DNA of 64,000 bases from Ferrovibrio sp046297895 (lineage in GTDB: Bacteria; Pseudomonadota; Alphaproteobacteria; Ferrovibrionales; Ferrovibrionaceae): assembly GCF_046297895.1 (NCBI RefSeq), contig NZ_JBKBHC010000008.1:124001-188000 (forward strand), given 5' to 3'. This document shows, in pieces, positions 41,703 through 50,612 of the stretch. How positions within the stretch are numbered: position 1 is the stretch's first letter; each line of letters begins with the position of its first letter. Made by a program: the position numbers and the translations under genes. The notes beneath the pieces were generated by a model that was not told the origin of the DNA, did not search any database, and was given only the letters and a program-made list of their open reading frames with translations.

Positions 41703-42848
41703 TCAGCGCTGCGGTTGCGGCTGCTGCTTTTTCTGCAGCTCCGGCAAAGGCAGGTAAGGCAGCACACCCTGACCGCTGTGGCCGTCGATGATCACCTTGT
41801 TGGTGCCGCGCAGCAGCTGTTCCATGGTCTCGAGGTACATGCGCTTGGTGGTCACGTCCTTGGCCAGTCGATATTCGTTATAGACCTGGGTGAAACGGCT
41901 GGCATCACCCTGGGCATTGGCGATCACTTCCTGCTTGTACGCTTCAGCCTGCTGCAGCATGCGCTGCGCCTCGCCGCGGGCGCGCGGAATAATGTCGTTA
42001 CGATAGGCTTCCGCCTCGTTCTGCGCGCGCTCGCGATCGGCCTGGGCGGCCTGAACGTCGCGAAAAGCGTCGATCACCGAGGCCGGCGGCTCGGTGCGCT
42101 GCAGGGCGACCTGGGTGATCACCACGCCAGCATTGTAGCCATCCAGCACCGCCTGCATCACGCGGCGGGTGTCGTCGGCGATCTTGGTGCGGCCTTCGGT
42201 GAGGATGAACTGGATGTTGTTCTTGCCGACGACCTCGCGAATGGCGCTCTCGGCCACCTGTTTGATGGTGCGCGACGGATCGACGACATTGAAGAGATAC
42301 TGCCCGGCATCCTTCACCTGCCACAGCACGGTGAAGTCGATGTCGACGATATTCTCGTCACCGGTCAGCATCAGGCTTTCTTCCGGCACGTCGCGCTGCT
42401 GCGCGCCGCGGGTGGGAGAATCGCCCAGGCTGCGGAAACCGATTTCCTCGCGGTTGACGGTGGTGACCTTGGGGGTCAGGACGGTGTCGATCGGCCAGGG
42501 CAGGCGGTAGCGCAGGCCCGGCTCGGTCACCGAATGCACCTTACCGAACCGCAGCACCACACCCTGCTCATCGGTATCCACCCGGTAGAAGCCGGTACCC
42601 AGCCAGATCGCCAGCGCGACCAAGACCAGCAGCAGGATGCCTCGGCCGGAGACATCGCCCCCGGGCATGATGTTGCGGAATTTGTCCTGGCCCTTGCGCA
42701 GGATGTCTTCCAGGTTGGGCGGATTGGGACCACCAAACCCGCCACCACCGCCGGAGCCCGATGGCCCGCCGCTGCGCGGCCCCTGCCCCCAAGGCCCGCG
42801 GCCACCGCCACCACCTTGCCATCCGCCACCTTGATTGCTCCAGGGCAT
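41703..42848 (-). CDS. hflK: HflK, SPFH-domain regulator of FtsH
   Basis: Partner of HflC. The 381 residues have a Gly/Pro-rich cytoplasmic N-terminus (about 1-45), one span at about 70-90 and the SPFH domain (GFYRVDTDEQGVVLRFGKVHSVTEPGLRYRLPWPIDTV). A long charged helix follows (AQADRERAQNEAEAYRNDIIPRARGEAQRM) and a Gln/Pro-rich tail. Start ATG with AGAAGGA upstream. First gene of hflK-hflC-degP and divergent from the Mrp gene. Confidence 0.96.
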   Translation of the reverse strand: MPWSNQGGGWQGGGGGRGPWGQGPRSGGPSGSGGGGGFGGPNPPNLEDILRKGQDKFRNIMPGGDVSGRGILLLVLVALAIWLGTGFYRVDTDEQGVVLRFGKVHSVTEPGLRYRLPWPIDTVLTPKVTTVNREEIGFRSLGDSPTRGAQQRDVPEESLMLTGDENIVDIDFTVLWQVKDAGQYLFNVVDPSRTIKQVAESAIREVVGKNNIQFILTEGRTKIADDTRRVMQAVLDGYNAGVVITQVALQRTEPPASVIDAFRDVQAAQADRERAQNEAEAYRNDIIPRARGEAQRMLQQAEAYKQEVIANAQGDASRFTQVYNEYRLAKDVTTKRMYLETMEQLLRGTNKVIIDGHSGQGVLPYLPLPELQKKQQPQPQR

Positions 42849-42974
42849 CCTGTTGTCCTTCTATACCGGGCCGGCCGGCCGGATCGCCCATGATCCGCCT
42901 TCCCCTGCCCTGCCGGAATGGGTCGGGTCCATCCGGCTTTATGCCTCAAACCTGTTTACCTTCAGGCCGGTGAA

Positions 42975-43003
42975 TTGCCGTCCCTGCGCCGTCGCGATAT
43001 ATC
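42975..43003 (+). promoter_or_regulatory. putative mrp promoter
   Basis: TTGCCG, a 17-bp spacer and TATATC, about 73 bp before the start codon at 43076. Confidence 0.45.
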
Positions 43004-43075
43004 ACCCGCAAGGCTCCAGAGCCGTTTCGCCTGCCAACAGCCGACAATATTGGAACGTTTACAGGGATTTCAAGC

Positions 43076-44245
43076 ATGACCGGGGTGACGGAAGCGCAGA
43101 TCATCGACGCGCTGCGGGGTGTGGTAGACGCCGATCATGGCAAGAATGTGGTCGAACTCGGCATGGTTGCCGGACTTGTGATCAAGGGCGGCAATGTCGG
43201 CTTCGTTCTGGAGGTCGACCCCCGCGCCGGGGCCGCCAAGGAGCCCCTGCGCAAGGCCTGCGAGCAGGCGGTGGCAAAACTGCCTGGCGTGACCTCGGCC
43301 ACCGTGGTCCTCACCGCTGAACGCCAGGGCGCCAAGAACCAGCCGGCAACCGCGCCCCACAGCCATTCGCACGCGCATGATCACGGCCACGACCATGGCG
43401 CCGCCCGCAAACCGGCAGCCGCACCGGAAGTCGGCCCCCGTCCGGCCATCCCGGGCATCAGGTCGATCATCGCCGTCGCCTCCGGCAAGGGCGGCGTGGG
43501 CAAATCCACCACTGCCGTCAACCTGGCCCTGGCCCTGGCGCAATCGGGCCGGAAGGTCGGCCTGCTGGATGCCGACATCTATGGCCCCTCGCTGCCGCGC
43601 ATGATGGGGATCACCGGGAAGCCCCATTCGCCGGATGGCAAACGCCTGCATCCGATGCAGGGCTGGGGCATCCCCTGCATGTCGATGGGTTTCCTGGTGC
43701 CGGAAGACACGCCGATGATCTGGCGCGGCCCGATGGTGATGAGCGCGCTGGAACAGATGCTGCGCGATGTGGCCTGGGGCGAACTCGATGTTCTGGTGGT
43801 CGACATGCCGCCCGGCACCGGCGACGCCCAACTAACCATGGCCCAGCGCGTGCCGCTGGCCGGGGCGGTGATCGTCTCTACCCCGCAGGACATCGCCCTG
43901 CTGGATGCGCGCAAGGGCCTGAACATGTTCCGCCGCGTCGACGTGCCGGTGCTCGGAATTGTGGAGAACATGAGCTACTTCTGCTGCCCCAATTGCGGCC
44001 ACCGCAGCGAAATCTTCGCCCATGGCGGCGCCCGCAAGACAGCGGAGGAACTGGGCTGTGACTTCCTGGGCGAGCTGCCGCTCAACATCGCGATCCGCGA
44101 AACCTCGGATGGCGGCGCGCCGATCGTGGCCTCTCAGCCTGACAGCGAAGAGGCCAAGGCCTATCGCGCCATTGCCGCAAAGGTCGCCGAGAAGCTGGAT
44201 CGCGATGCCGCTTCCAGCCGGATGCCGAAAATCACGATCCAGTAG
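43076..44245 (+). CDS. Mrp/ApbC/NBP35-type Fe-S carrier ATPase
   Basis: P-loop NTPase that binds and transfers [4Fe-4S] clusters. The 389 residues comprise a MIP18-like N-terminal domain (1 to about 80) and a linker with seven His at every second residue from 95 to 107. The MinD-type ATPase domain has the deviant Walker A GKGGVGKST at 137-145. The cluster-binding CPNC motif lies in YFCCPNCGHRSEIF. The His-alternating linker is unusual and may hold a metal. It ends 83 bp before the convergent ppdK gene, with a strong shared terminator. Confidence 0.94.
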   Translation: MTGVTEAQIIDALRGVVDADHGKNVVELGMVAGLVIKGGNVGFVLEVDPRAGAAKEPLRKACEQAVAKLPGVTSATVVLTAERQGAKNQPATAPHSHSHAHDHGHDHGAARKPAAAPEVGPRPAIPGIRSIIAVASGKGGVGKSTTAVNLALALAQSGRKVGLLDADIYGPSLPRMMGITGKPHSPDGKRLHPMQGWGIPCMSMGFLVPEDTPMIWRGPMVMSALEQMLRDVAWGELDVLVVDMPPGTGDAQLTMAQRVPLAGAVIVSTPQDIALLDARKGLNMFRRVDVPVLGIVENMSYFCCPNCGHRSEIFAHGGARKTAEELGCDFLGELPLNIAIRETSDGGAPIVASQPDSEEAKAYRAIAAKVAEKLDRDAASSRMPKITIQ

Positions 44246-44268
44246 GCCCGCCAATCGCAGGCAACAAA

Positions 44269-44304
44269 AAAGGCCGGGCCAGGAATTCCCCTGGCCCGGC
44301 CTTT
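44269..44304. terminator. bidirectional terminator between mrp and ppdK
   Basis: A 15-bp stem AAAGGCCGGGCCAGG with its exact inverse at 44290-44304 and a 6-base loop, flanked by A-run on the left and CCTTTTTTT on the right. Confidence 0.9.
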
Positions 44305-44327
44305 CCTTTTTTTGGACCGCCCGAGGA

Positions 44328-47168
44328 TCAGGCCTCGCTGGCCTTTTCCTCGCTGATCGCGGCCTGGGCAGCGGCCAGACGGGCGATCGGCACGCGATAC
44401 GGCGAGCAGGAGACATAATCCAGCCCGGCCTTGTGGCAGAAGCGCACCGACGACGGGTCGCCGCCATGCTCGCCGCAGATGCCGAGCTTGATGTCCTTGC
44501 GCGCACCGCGACCGCGCTGGGCCGCGATTTTCACCAGTTCGCCGACGCCCGACTGGTCGATGCTGACGAACGGATCGCGCTCGAAGATGCCGGCCTTGAG
44601 GTAGTCTTCCATGAACAGCGCTGAGTCATCGCGGCTGATACCGAGCGTGGTCTGGGTCAGGTCATTGGTGCCGAAGGAGAAGAATTCGGCCGTCTCGGCG
44701 ATCTCCGCAGCGCGCAGGGCGGCGCGCGGCAGTTCGATCATGGTGCCGACCAGATACTTCACTTTCTTGCCTTGCTCTTTGAACACAGCAGCGGCAACGG
44801 CATCGACCCGCCCCTTCAGGATATCGATCTCGGCCTTGGTGGCGACCAGCGGGATCATCACTTCCGGCTCGACCGGCTTGCCGCCGGCCTTGGAGACCTG
44901 CACCGCCGCCTCGAAAATGGCGCGCGCCTGCATCTCGTAGATTTCCGGATAGCTGATGCCGAGGCGGCAGCCGCGATGGCCCAGCATCGGGTTGGTCTCT
45001 TCCAGGGCCTTCTTGCGTTCCTTCAGCGCAGCCACGCTCAGACCCGTGCCCTTGGCGACGGCATCGAAATCGGCCTCGGTCTTGGGTAGGAATTCATGCA
45101 GCGGCGGATCAAGCAGGCGGATCGTCACCGGACGACCGGCCATGATCTTGAACAACTGGACGAAGTCGTCACGCTGCATGGGCAGGATCTTGGCCAGTGC
45201 CTTCTTCCGGCCTTCGACGTTGTCCGACAGGATCATTTCGCGGACGGCCGTGATACGATCGGCATCGAAGAACATATGCTCGGTGCGGCACAGGCCGATG
45301 CCTTCGCAGCCGAAGCGCACGGCGGTTTCCGCATCGGCCGGGGTTTCGGCATTGGTGCGGACCTTCAGCTTGCGCAGCTTGTCGGCCCAGGCCATCAGCT
45401 GGCCAAAATCGCCAGAGAGCTGCGGCTCGATCATCGGCATCAGGCCGAGGATCACCTCGCCGGTCGAGCCGTCGATGGTGATCACGTCGCCCTTGCTGAC
45501 GACCAGGTCGCCGATGGTCATGCGGCCGGCGTTGTAATCGATGCGCAGGCTGCCGGCGCCCGAGACGCAGGGCCGGCCCATGCCGCGCGCCACCACGGCG
45601 GCATGGCTGGTGGTGCCGCCACGCGCGGTGAGGATGCCCTTGGCAGCATGCATGCCGTGGATGTCTTCCGGCGAGGTCTCAACGCGGCAGAGGATTACGG
45701 CCTCGCCCTTGTGGGCCATCTGTTCGGCCTCGTCGGCCAGGAAGACCACCTTGCCCGACGCCGCGCCCGGGGAGGCAGCCAGACCCTTGGCAATCACCTT
45801 GCGCTCGGCCTTAGGGTCGGGCGTCGGGTGCAGCAGCTGGTCCAGCGAGGCCGGGTCGATGCGGTCGACCGCCTCGGCCTGGGAAATCAGCTTTTCCTTC
45901 ACCATGTCGACGGCGATCTTGATCGCGGCCTTGGCGGTGCGCTTGCCCGAGCGGGTCTGCAGCATCCACAGCTTGCCCTGCTGGACCGTGAACTCGATGT
46001 CCTGCATGTCGCGATAGTGCTTTTCCAGCTTCTGGAACACCGCCACCAGCTGCTTGAACGTAGCCGGCATCGACTCTTCCATCGATGGCAGCTCGTTGCC
46101 GACGGCCAGGCGGGCCGACTTGGTGAGCTGCTGCGGCGTGCGGATGCCGGCGACCACGTCCTCGCCCTGGGCATTGATCAGGTATTCGCCGTAATAGGTC
46201 TTTTCGCCGGTCGAGGGATCGCGCGTGAAGGCAACGCCGGTGCAGGAGGTATCGCCCATGTTGCCGAACACCATGGCCTGCACATTTACGGCCGTGCCCC
46301 AGGATTCGGGTATGTGGTGCAGGTTGCGGTAGGTGATGGCGCGCTGGTTCATCCAGCTGGAGAACACGGCGCCGATGGCGCCCCAGAGCTGGTCGCGCAC
46401 ATCCTGCGGGAAGGGCCGGCCCAGTTCCTGCTCCACCTTCTTCTTGTAGGCGGCCACGAGTTGCTTCCAGTCGGCGGCCTTCAGCTCGGTGTCGAGCACC
46501 AGGCCGTATTCCTCCTTGTGCATTTCGAGGATTTCTTCGAAATGCTCGTGGCCGACACCGAGCACGACGTCGGAATACATCTGGATGAAACGGCGATAGC
46601 TGTCCCAGGCGAAACGTTCGTTGCCCGACTGCTTGGCCAACGCCTCCACGGTAATGTCGTTGAGGCCGAGATTCAGCACGGTATCCATCATGCCCGGCAT
46701 CGAGGCCCGGGCGCCCGAGCGCACCGAGACCAAGAGCGGCATCTTGGCATCGCCGAACTTGGCGCCGACCAGCTTCTCGACCCGGCTCAGCGCGGCATCG
46801 ACCTGGCTGGCCAGTTCCTTGGGATACTTCTTGCCGCCCTTGTAATAGGCGGTGCAAACCTCGGTGGTGATGGTGAAGCCGGGCGGCACCGGCAGCCCGA
46901 GATTGGACATCTCGGCCAGATTGGCTCCCTTGCCGCCCAGAAGCTCGCGCATGTTGGCGCGGCCCTCGGCCTTACCGTCACCGAAGCTGTAGACCCACTT
47001 GCCCTTGACCGCAGCGACAGCCTTGGGCGCCGCCTTGCGGGCCGCAGCCTTCTTTTTCGCGACCGGCTTCTTCGCCGGCTTCCTGGCCTTCACGGCCTTG
47101 CGCGCTGCGGCGGCCTTTGGTTTGGCCTTGAGCTTGGTCTTGGCTTTCTTCTGCTTCGGCTTGGCCAT
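44328..47168 (-). CDS. ppdK: pyruvate phosphate dikinase with a Lys/Ala-rich N-terminal tail
   Basis: Interconverts pyruvate, ATP and Pi with PEP, AMP and PPi; gluconeogenic or PPi-linked glycolytic role. The 946 residues include the ATP-grasp domain (KGANLAEM..., about 78-400), the phosphohistidine His522 in GGTTSHAAVVA and the PEP/pyruvate barrel ending in the catalytic CGEHGGDPSS region. Residues 1 to about 55 are an added tail with about 20 Lys, 3 Arg and no acidic residue (AKPKQKKAKTKLKAKPKAA...). No internal start codon lies close to the conserved KWVYSFG, so the tail is probably translated. It starts 7 bp after glyS. Confidence 0.95.
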   Translation of the reverse strand: MAKPKQKKAKTKLKAKPKAAAARKAVKARKPAKKPVAKKKAAARKAAPKAVAAVKGKWVYSFGDGKAEGRANMRELLGGKGANLAEMSNLGLPVPPGFTITTEVCTAYYKGGKKYPKELASQVDAALSRVEKLVGAKFGDAKMPLLVSVRSGARASMPGMMDTVLNLGLNDITVEALAKQSGNERFAWDSYRRFIQMYSDVVLGVGHEHFEEILEMHKEEYGLVLDTELKAADWKQLVAAYKKKVEQELGRPFPQDVRDQLWGAIGAVFSSWMNQRAITYRNLHHIPESWGTAVNVQAMVFGNMGDTSCTGVAFTRDPSTGEKTYYGEYLINAQGEDVVAGIRTPQQLTKSARLAVGNELPSMEESMPATFKQLVAVFQKLEKHYRDMQDIEFTVQQGKLWMLQTRSGKRTAKAAIKIAVDMVKEKLISQAEAVDRIDPASLDQLLHPTPDPKAERKVIAKGLAASPGAASGKVVFLADEAEQMAHKGEAVILCRVETSPEDIHGMHAAKGILTARGGTTSHAAVVARGMGRPCVSGAGSLRIDYNAGRMTIGDLVVSKGDVITIDGSTGEVILGLMPMIEPQLSGDFGQLMAWADKLRKLKVRTNAETPADAETAVRFGCEGIGLCRTEHMFFDADRITAVREMILSDNVEGRKKALAKILPMQRDDFVQLFKIMAGRPVTIRLLDPPLHEFLPKTEADFDAVAKGTGLSVAALKERKKALEETNPMLGHRGCRLGISYPEIYEMQARAIFEAAVQVSKAGGKPVEPEVMIPLVATKAEIDILKGRVDAVAAAVFKEQGKKVKYLVGTMIELPRAALRAAEIAETAEFFSFGTNDLTQTTLGISRDDSALFMEDYLKAGIFERDPFVSIDQSGVGELVKIAAQRGRGARKDIKLGICGEHGGDPSSVRFCHKAGLDYVSCSPYRVPIARLAAAQAAISEEKASEA

Positions 47169-47175
47169 AGCTCTG

Positions 47176-49245
47176 TCACCCCTCGATCTGGGAAAAGTCG
47201 GCGATACGATCCATGCTTCCGGCCACAGCCGAAAGCAAACTCAGGCGATTGCGCCGCACGGCGGCATCCTCGCTGTTCACGGTTACCTTGTCGAAGAAAA
47301 CATCGACCGGCTGACGTAACCCCGCCAGCGTGGCGAGATAATGGCGGAATCCGCCTTCGTCCTGGATTTTTCCGGCGGCGCCGTCCAGTTCGGCGAGCGC
47401 AGCGACCAGCGCCCGCTCCTCGTCCCGCGTAACAAGGCTGCCTTCCACGGCGCCCAGCTTCAACTCGGGTGTCTTTTTCAGTTCGGCGCGCACGATGTTG
47501 TTGGCGCGGCGGTAGGCCGTCAGCAGGTTGCCGCCGTCAGCCTCGCTCAGGAAGCCGCGCAATGCATCCACCTTGGCAAGCACGCGCACCAGATCGTCAT
47601 CTCCGCCTTTAGCGAAGACGGCGGCGATCAGATCGTGGCGAACGCCCTGTTCGCGCAGATGCACCTTCAGGCGGTCGACGAAGAACTGCATGAGTTCCTC
47701 GACCGCATTGCGCGATCCATCCGCCTGCACGATCTGCAGCGACAGCGCTGAGCGGAATAGCGGCCGCAAAGGCAGACTCAGCTTGTTTTCCAGCACCAGG
47801 CGGATCACGCCCAAGGCGGCACGGCGCAGGGCGAAGGGATCCTTCGAGCCGGTCGGCTTTTCGTCGATGGCGAAGAAGCCGGCCAGCACGTCGATCTTGT
47901 CGGCCAGGGCGACCGAAACGGCGACCGGGTCAGTCGGGCAGCGGTCGTTGGGCCCCTGCGGCGAATAATGCTGGGCAATCGCCTCGGCCACCGCCGGTTC
48001 CTCGCCGTCATGCAGCGCGTAATAACGCCCCATGATGCCCTGCAGCTCGGGGAATTCGCCGACCAGACCGGTGACCAGATCGGCCTTGGCCAGCTTGGCG
48101 GCGCGGCGTGCCAGCTTGGCATCGGCATGCAGCGCGGCTGCGATCTCGTAGGCCAGACGCTCCACGCGGTCGACCTTCTGCGCCACGGTACCAAGTTTGG
48201 CGTGGAACACGATGTCCTTCAGCGCCGGCAGACGGCTTTCCAGCGTCTGCTTGCGATCCTGATCCCAGAAAAACTTGGCATCCGACAGGCGCGCGGCCAG
48301 CACGCGCTCGTTGCCGGCAATCACCTGCTTGCCGCCGTCGTCGGTCAGCGTATTGGCAACGATTACGAACCGCGGCGCCAGCTGGCCGTCCTTGGTATTC
48401 AGTGCGAAATACTTCTGGTGGGCGCGCATGGTGGTGGTCAGCACCTCGCGCGGCACGTCCATGAATTGCTGCGGAATGCGGCCCAGCAGGACCACCGGCT
48501 GTTCGACCAGGCCGGTCACTTCGTCGGCCAGACCGGGATCGTCCACCAGCACCAGTCCCTCATTGGCGGCGGCGAAGCTGGCATCCTTCAGCACAGCAGC
48601 GCGGCGCACGGCAAAATCGGGCTCGACATAGGCCGCGCGCAGGCGGCGCAGGTAATCGGCGGCATCGCGTACGGCAAAGCGTTCCGGCGCCTGGAAGCGG
48701 TGGCCGGCCGTGCCATCGCCGGCCGTGAGATGGCCGAACTTGAGAGGCACGATCTCGCCCTCGAACAGGCAGAGAATGGAGTGCAGGGGGCGTACCCAGC
48801 GCAGGCCATGGTCGCCCCACCGCATCGACTTCGGCCAAGGCAACTGCGCCAGCGCCTCGGGCAGAATCCGCAACAGAGCATCTTTGGTTGCTTCGCCCGG
48901 CCGCTCGATCACGGCGAACCAGAATTCGCCCTTGCCGGTATCTCGCTTTTCGCACTGGTCCAGCGAGGTCAGGCCGGCACCGCGCAAGAAGCCCTGCACG
49001 GCGGCATCGGGCGAACCGACGCGCGGCCCCTTCTTTTCCTCGCGCACGTCCGCCTGCATGCGTGGCAGGCCCTTGACCACCAGCGCCAGACGACGTGGCG
49101 TGACGTAGGAGCTGATGCTCTCGACGTTGAGCGCGGCCTTCTTCAGGCCCTCGCCCACAAGACGCGCCAGATCCTCGGCAGCACGCTGCTGCATGCGCGC
49201 GGGAATCTCTTCCGAATGCAATTCGAGCAGAAGTTCGCCGAGCAT
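47176..49245 (-). CDS. glyS: glycine-tRNA ligase beta subunit
   Basis: Beta subunit of the bacterial alpha2beta2 glycyl-tRNA synthetase, which provides tRNA recognition and the HD-like and anticodon-binding domains. The 689 residues start MLGELLLELHSEEIPARM and carry TPRRLALVVKGL, MRWGDHGLRWVRPLH and MRAHQKYFAL. The ATG at 49245 is 1 bp after the glyQ stop with GAGGG upstream. A TTG five codons earlier would overlap glyQ and is less likely. Confidence 0.96.
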   Translation of the reverse strand: MLGELLLELHSEEIPARMQQRAAEDLARLVGEGLKKAALNVESISSYVTPRRLALVVKGLPRMQADVREEKKGPRVGSPDAAVQGFLRGAGLTSLDQCEKRDTGKGEFWFAVIERPGEATKDALLRILPEALAQLPWPKSMRWGDHGLRWVRPLHSILCLFEGEIVPLKFGHLTAGDGTAGHRFQAPERFAVRDAADYLRRLRAAYVEPDFAVRRAAVLKDASFAAANEGLVLVDDPGLADEVTGLVEQPVVLLGRIPQQFMDVPREVLTTTMRAHQKYFALNTKDGQLAPRFVIVANTLTDDGGKQVIAGNERVLAARLSDAKFFWDQDRKQTLESRLPALKDIVFHAKLGTVAQKVDRVERLAYEIAAALHADAKLARRAAKLAKADLVTGLVGEFPELQGIMGRYYALHDGEEPAVAEAIAQHYSPQGPNDRCPTDPVAVSVALADKIDVLAGFFAIDEKPTGSKDPFALRRAALGVIRLVLENKLSLPLRPLFRSALSLQIVQADGSRNAVEELMQFFVDRLKVHLREQGVRHDLIAAVFAKGGDDDLVRVLAKVDALRGFLSEADGGNLLTAYRRANNIVRAELKKTPELKLGAVEGSLVTRDEERALVAALAELDGAAGKIQDEGGFRHYLATLAGLRQPVDVFFDKVTVNSEDAAVRRNRLSLLSAVAGSMDRIADFSQIEG

Positions 49246-49246
49246 C

Positions 49247-50140
49247 TCAGGCGCCCTCAACCACGTTGTGCCCGCGCGACTTCAGCCACTGGGCACAGCA
49301 GGCCTTGGCCAGGGCGCGCACGCGGCCGATATAGGCGGCGCGTTCTGTCACGCTGATCACGCCGCGCGCATCCAGCAGATTGAAGGTATGGCTGGCCTTC
49401 ATGCACTGATCATAGGCCGGCAGGGCCAGTCCCTGCGCGATCAGGGCATGGCACTCTTTTTCCACGTCGACAAAACGGCGGAAGAGCTGCTCGGTGTCGG
49501 CATGCTCGAAATTGTAGGCCGAGAATTCGCGTTCGGCCTGGTGGAAGACCTCGCCGTATTTCACCCCGCGGCCGTTGAAATCAAGGTCGTAGACGTTGTC
49601 CTTGCCCTGCACATACATCGCCAGGCGTTCCAGGCCATAGGTGATCTCGGCCGAGACCGGATCGCAGTCGAAGCCGCCGACCTGCTGGAAATAGGTGAAC
49701 TGCGTCACTTCCATGCCGTCGCACCAGACTTCCCAGCCCAATCCCCAGGCGCCCAGCGTCGGGCTCTCCCAGTCATCCTCGACGAAGCGGATATCATGCC
49801 GCTTGGGATCGATCCCAAGCGCCTTCAGCGAGCCCAGATACAAATCCAGCACATTGGCCGGGCTTGGCTTCAGGATGACCTGGAACTGGTAGTAATGCTG
49901 CAGGCGATTGGGATTGTCGCCATAGCGGCCGTCCTTGGGGCGGCGCGAGGGCTGCACATAGGCGGCGTTCCAGGGTTCGGGTCCGAGCGCGCGCAGCGTG
50001 GTGGCCGGATGAAAGGTACCCGCCCCCACTTCCATGTCATAGGGCTGCAGCAGCAGGCAGCCCTGTCGCGCCCAGTAGGTCTGCAGCGTGAGAATCAGGT
50101 CCTGGAACGACGAAGCCGCGGCGATTCCGGTGGGCGCCAT
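49247..50140 (-). CDS. glyQ: glycine-tRNA ligase alpha subunit
   Basis: Catalytic alpha subunit of glycyl-tRNA synthetase. The 297 residues show the diagnostic blocks FQDLILTLQTYWARQGCLLLQPYDMEVGAGTFHPATTLRALGPEPW, YVQPSRRPKDGRYGDNPNRLQHYYQFQVILKP and WEVWCDGMEVTQFTYFQQVGG. First gene of the glyQ-glyS-ppdK operon, preceded by a good promoter at 50197-50225. Confidence 0.97.
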   Translation of the reverse strand: MAPTGIAAASSFQDLILTLQTYWARQGCLLLQPYDMEVGAGTFHPATTLRALGPEPWNAAYVQPSRRPKDGRYGDNPNRLQHYYQFQVILKPSPANVLDLYLGSLKALGIDPKRHDIRFVEDDWESPTLGAWGLGWEVWCDGMEVTQFTYFQQVGGFDCDPVSAEITYGLERLAMYVQGKDNVYDLDFNGRGVKYGEVFHQAEREFSAYNFEHADTEQLFRRFVDVEKECHALIAQGLALPAYDQCMKASHTFNLLDARGVISVTERAAYIGRVRALAKACCAQWLKSRGHNVVEGA

Positions 50141-50196
50141 CGTAGGATCCTCTGCGCTCTCGCCTTGTGCGTTGGGGGTGGTCGAAAATCGGGCGG

Positions 50197-50225
50197 ACCT
50201 TAACCACCGACCGCCATGGGGTCAA
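50197..50225 (-). promoter_or_regulatory. glyQ-glyS-ppdK promoter
   Basis: On the minus strand TTGACC (50225-50220), a 17-bp spacer and TAAGGT (50202-50197), about 57 bp before the glyQ start. One of the best sigma-70-type matches in the window. Confidence 0.65.
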
Positions 50226-50275
50226 GCCATTGAGCCCCCGGACTTAAGGCCAAAATAAGCCGTGAAAAACCCGCT

Positions 50276-50296
50276 CCGGCGCTAATTCTGCGCCGG
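50276..50296 (-). terminator. terminator overlapping the stop codon of the zinc-ribbon gene
   Basis: On the minus strand CCGGCGC-(7 bases)-GCGCCGG, then AGCGGGTTTTTC. The stop codon TAG lies at the edge of the loop, so the last codons of the gene form half the stem. Confidence 0.6.
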
Positions 50297-50515
50297 CGGA
50301 TAGGGGCAATCGGCGCGGCCGCAGGATTTGGCCGTTCCGGCGCCGACATAGGCACCGCAGACCGGGCAGGCGGCCAGATCCTCAGCCTGGGCCGGCGGGG
50401 GTTTTACTTGCGGCGGCGGGGCCGGCGGGGCGACAGGCGGCTTGGGCCTGTTGACGTAGCGAAAGCCGTACCAGACGGCGGCAATCACCAGGATCAGCAG
50501 AAGAAATTTGAGCAT
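50282..50515 (-). CDS. small single-span protein with zinc ribbon
   Basis: A 77-residue protein: one N-terminal span (about 3-20, LKFLLLILVIAAVWYGFRYV), a Pro-rich linker (about 23-42) and a C-terminal four-cysteine knuckle, Cys50, 53, 65 and 70 (ACPVCGAYV and SCGRADCPY). The Cys spacing fits a zinc ribbon facing the cytoplasm. A family with this layout, annotated only as hypothetical, is common in alphaproteobacteria. The ATG at 50515 is chosen because codons upstream are non-conserved and Cys-rich by chance. Function unknown. Confidence 0.7.
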   Translation of the reverse strand: MLKFLLLILVIAAVWYGFRYVNRPKPPVAPPAPPPQVKPPPAQAEDLAACPVCGAYVGAGTAKSCGRADCPYPPAQN

Positions 50516-50612
50516 CAGGGGGCTGAAACCGAAACGGGCTGAATCGCGCGGCCGGGCGCCGCTATGGCAGAATATAGTGGGGCCTGCGGGAGAAAGCCGC
50601 AAGTTTGCCGCA

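Noticed and set aside
45096..47432. 778-residue plus-strand frame opposite ppdK
   Set aside because: Antisense to ppdK; same composition artefact.
50141..50281. T-box or glycine riboswitch ahead of glyQ
   Set aside because: The leader is under 60 bases from the inferred start and shows no conserved riboswitch core.
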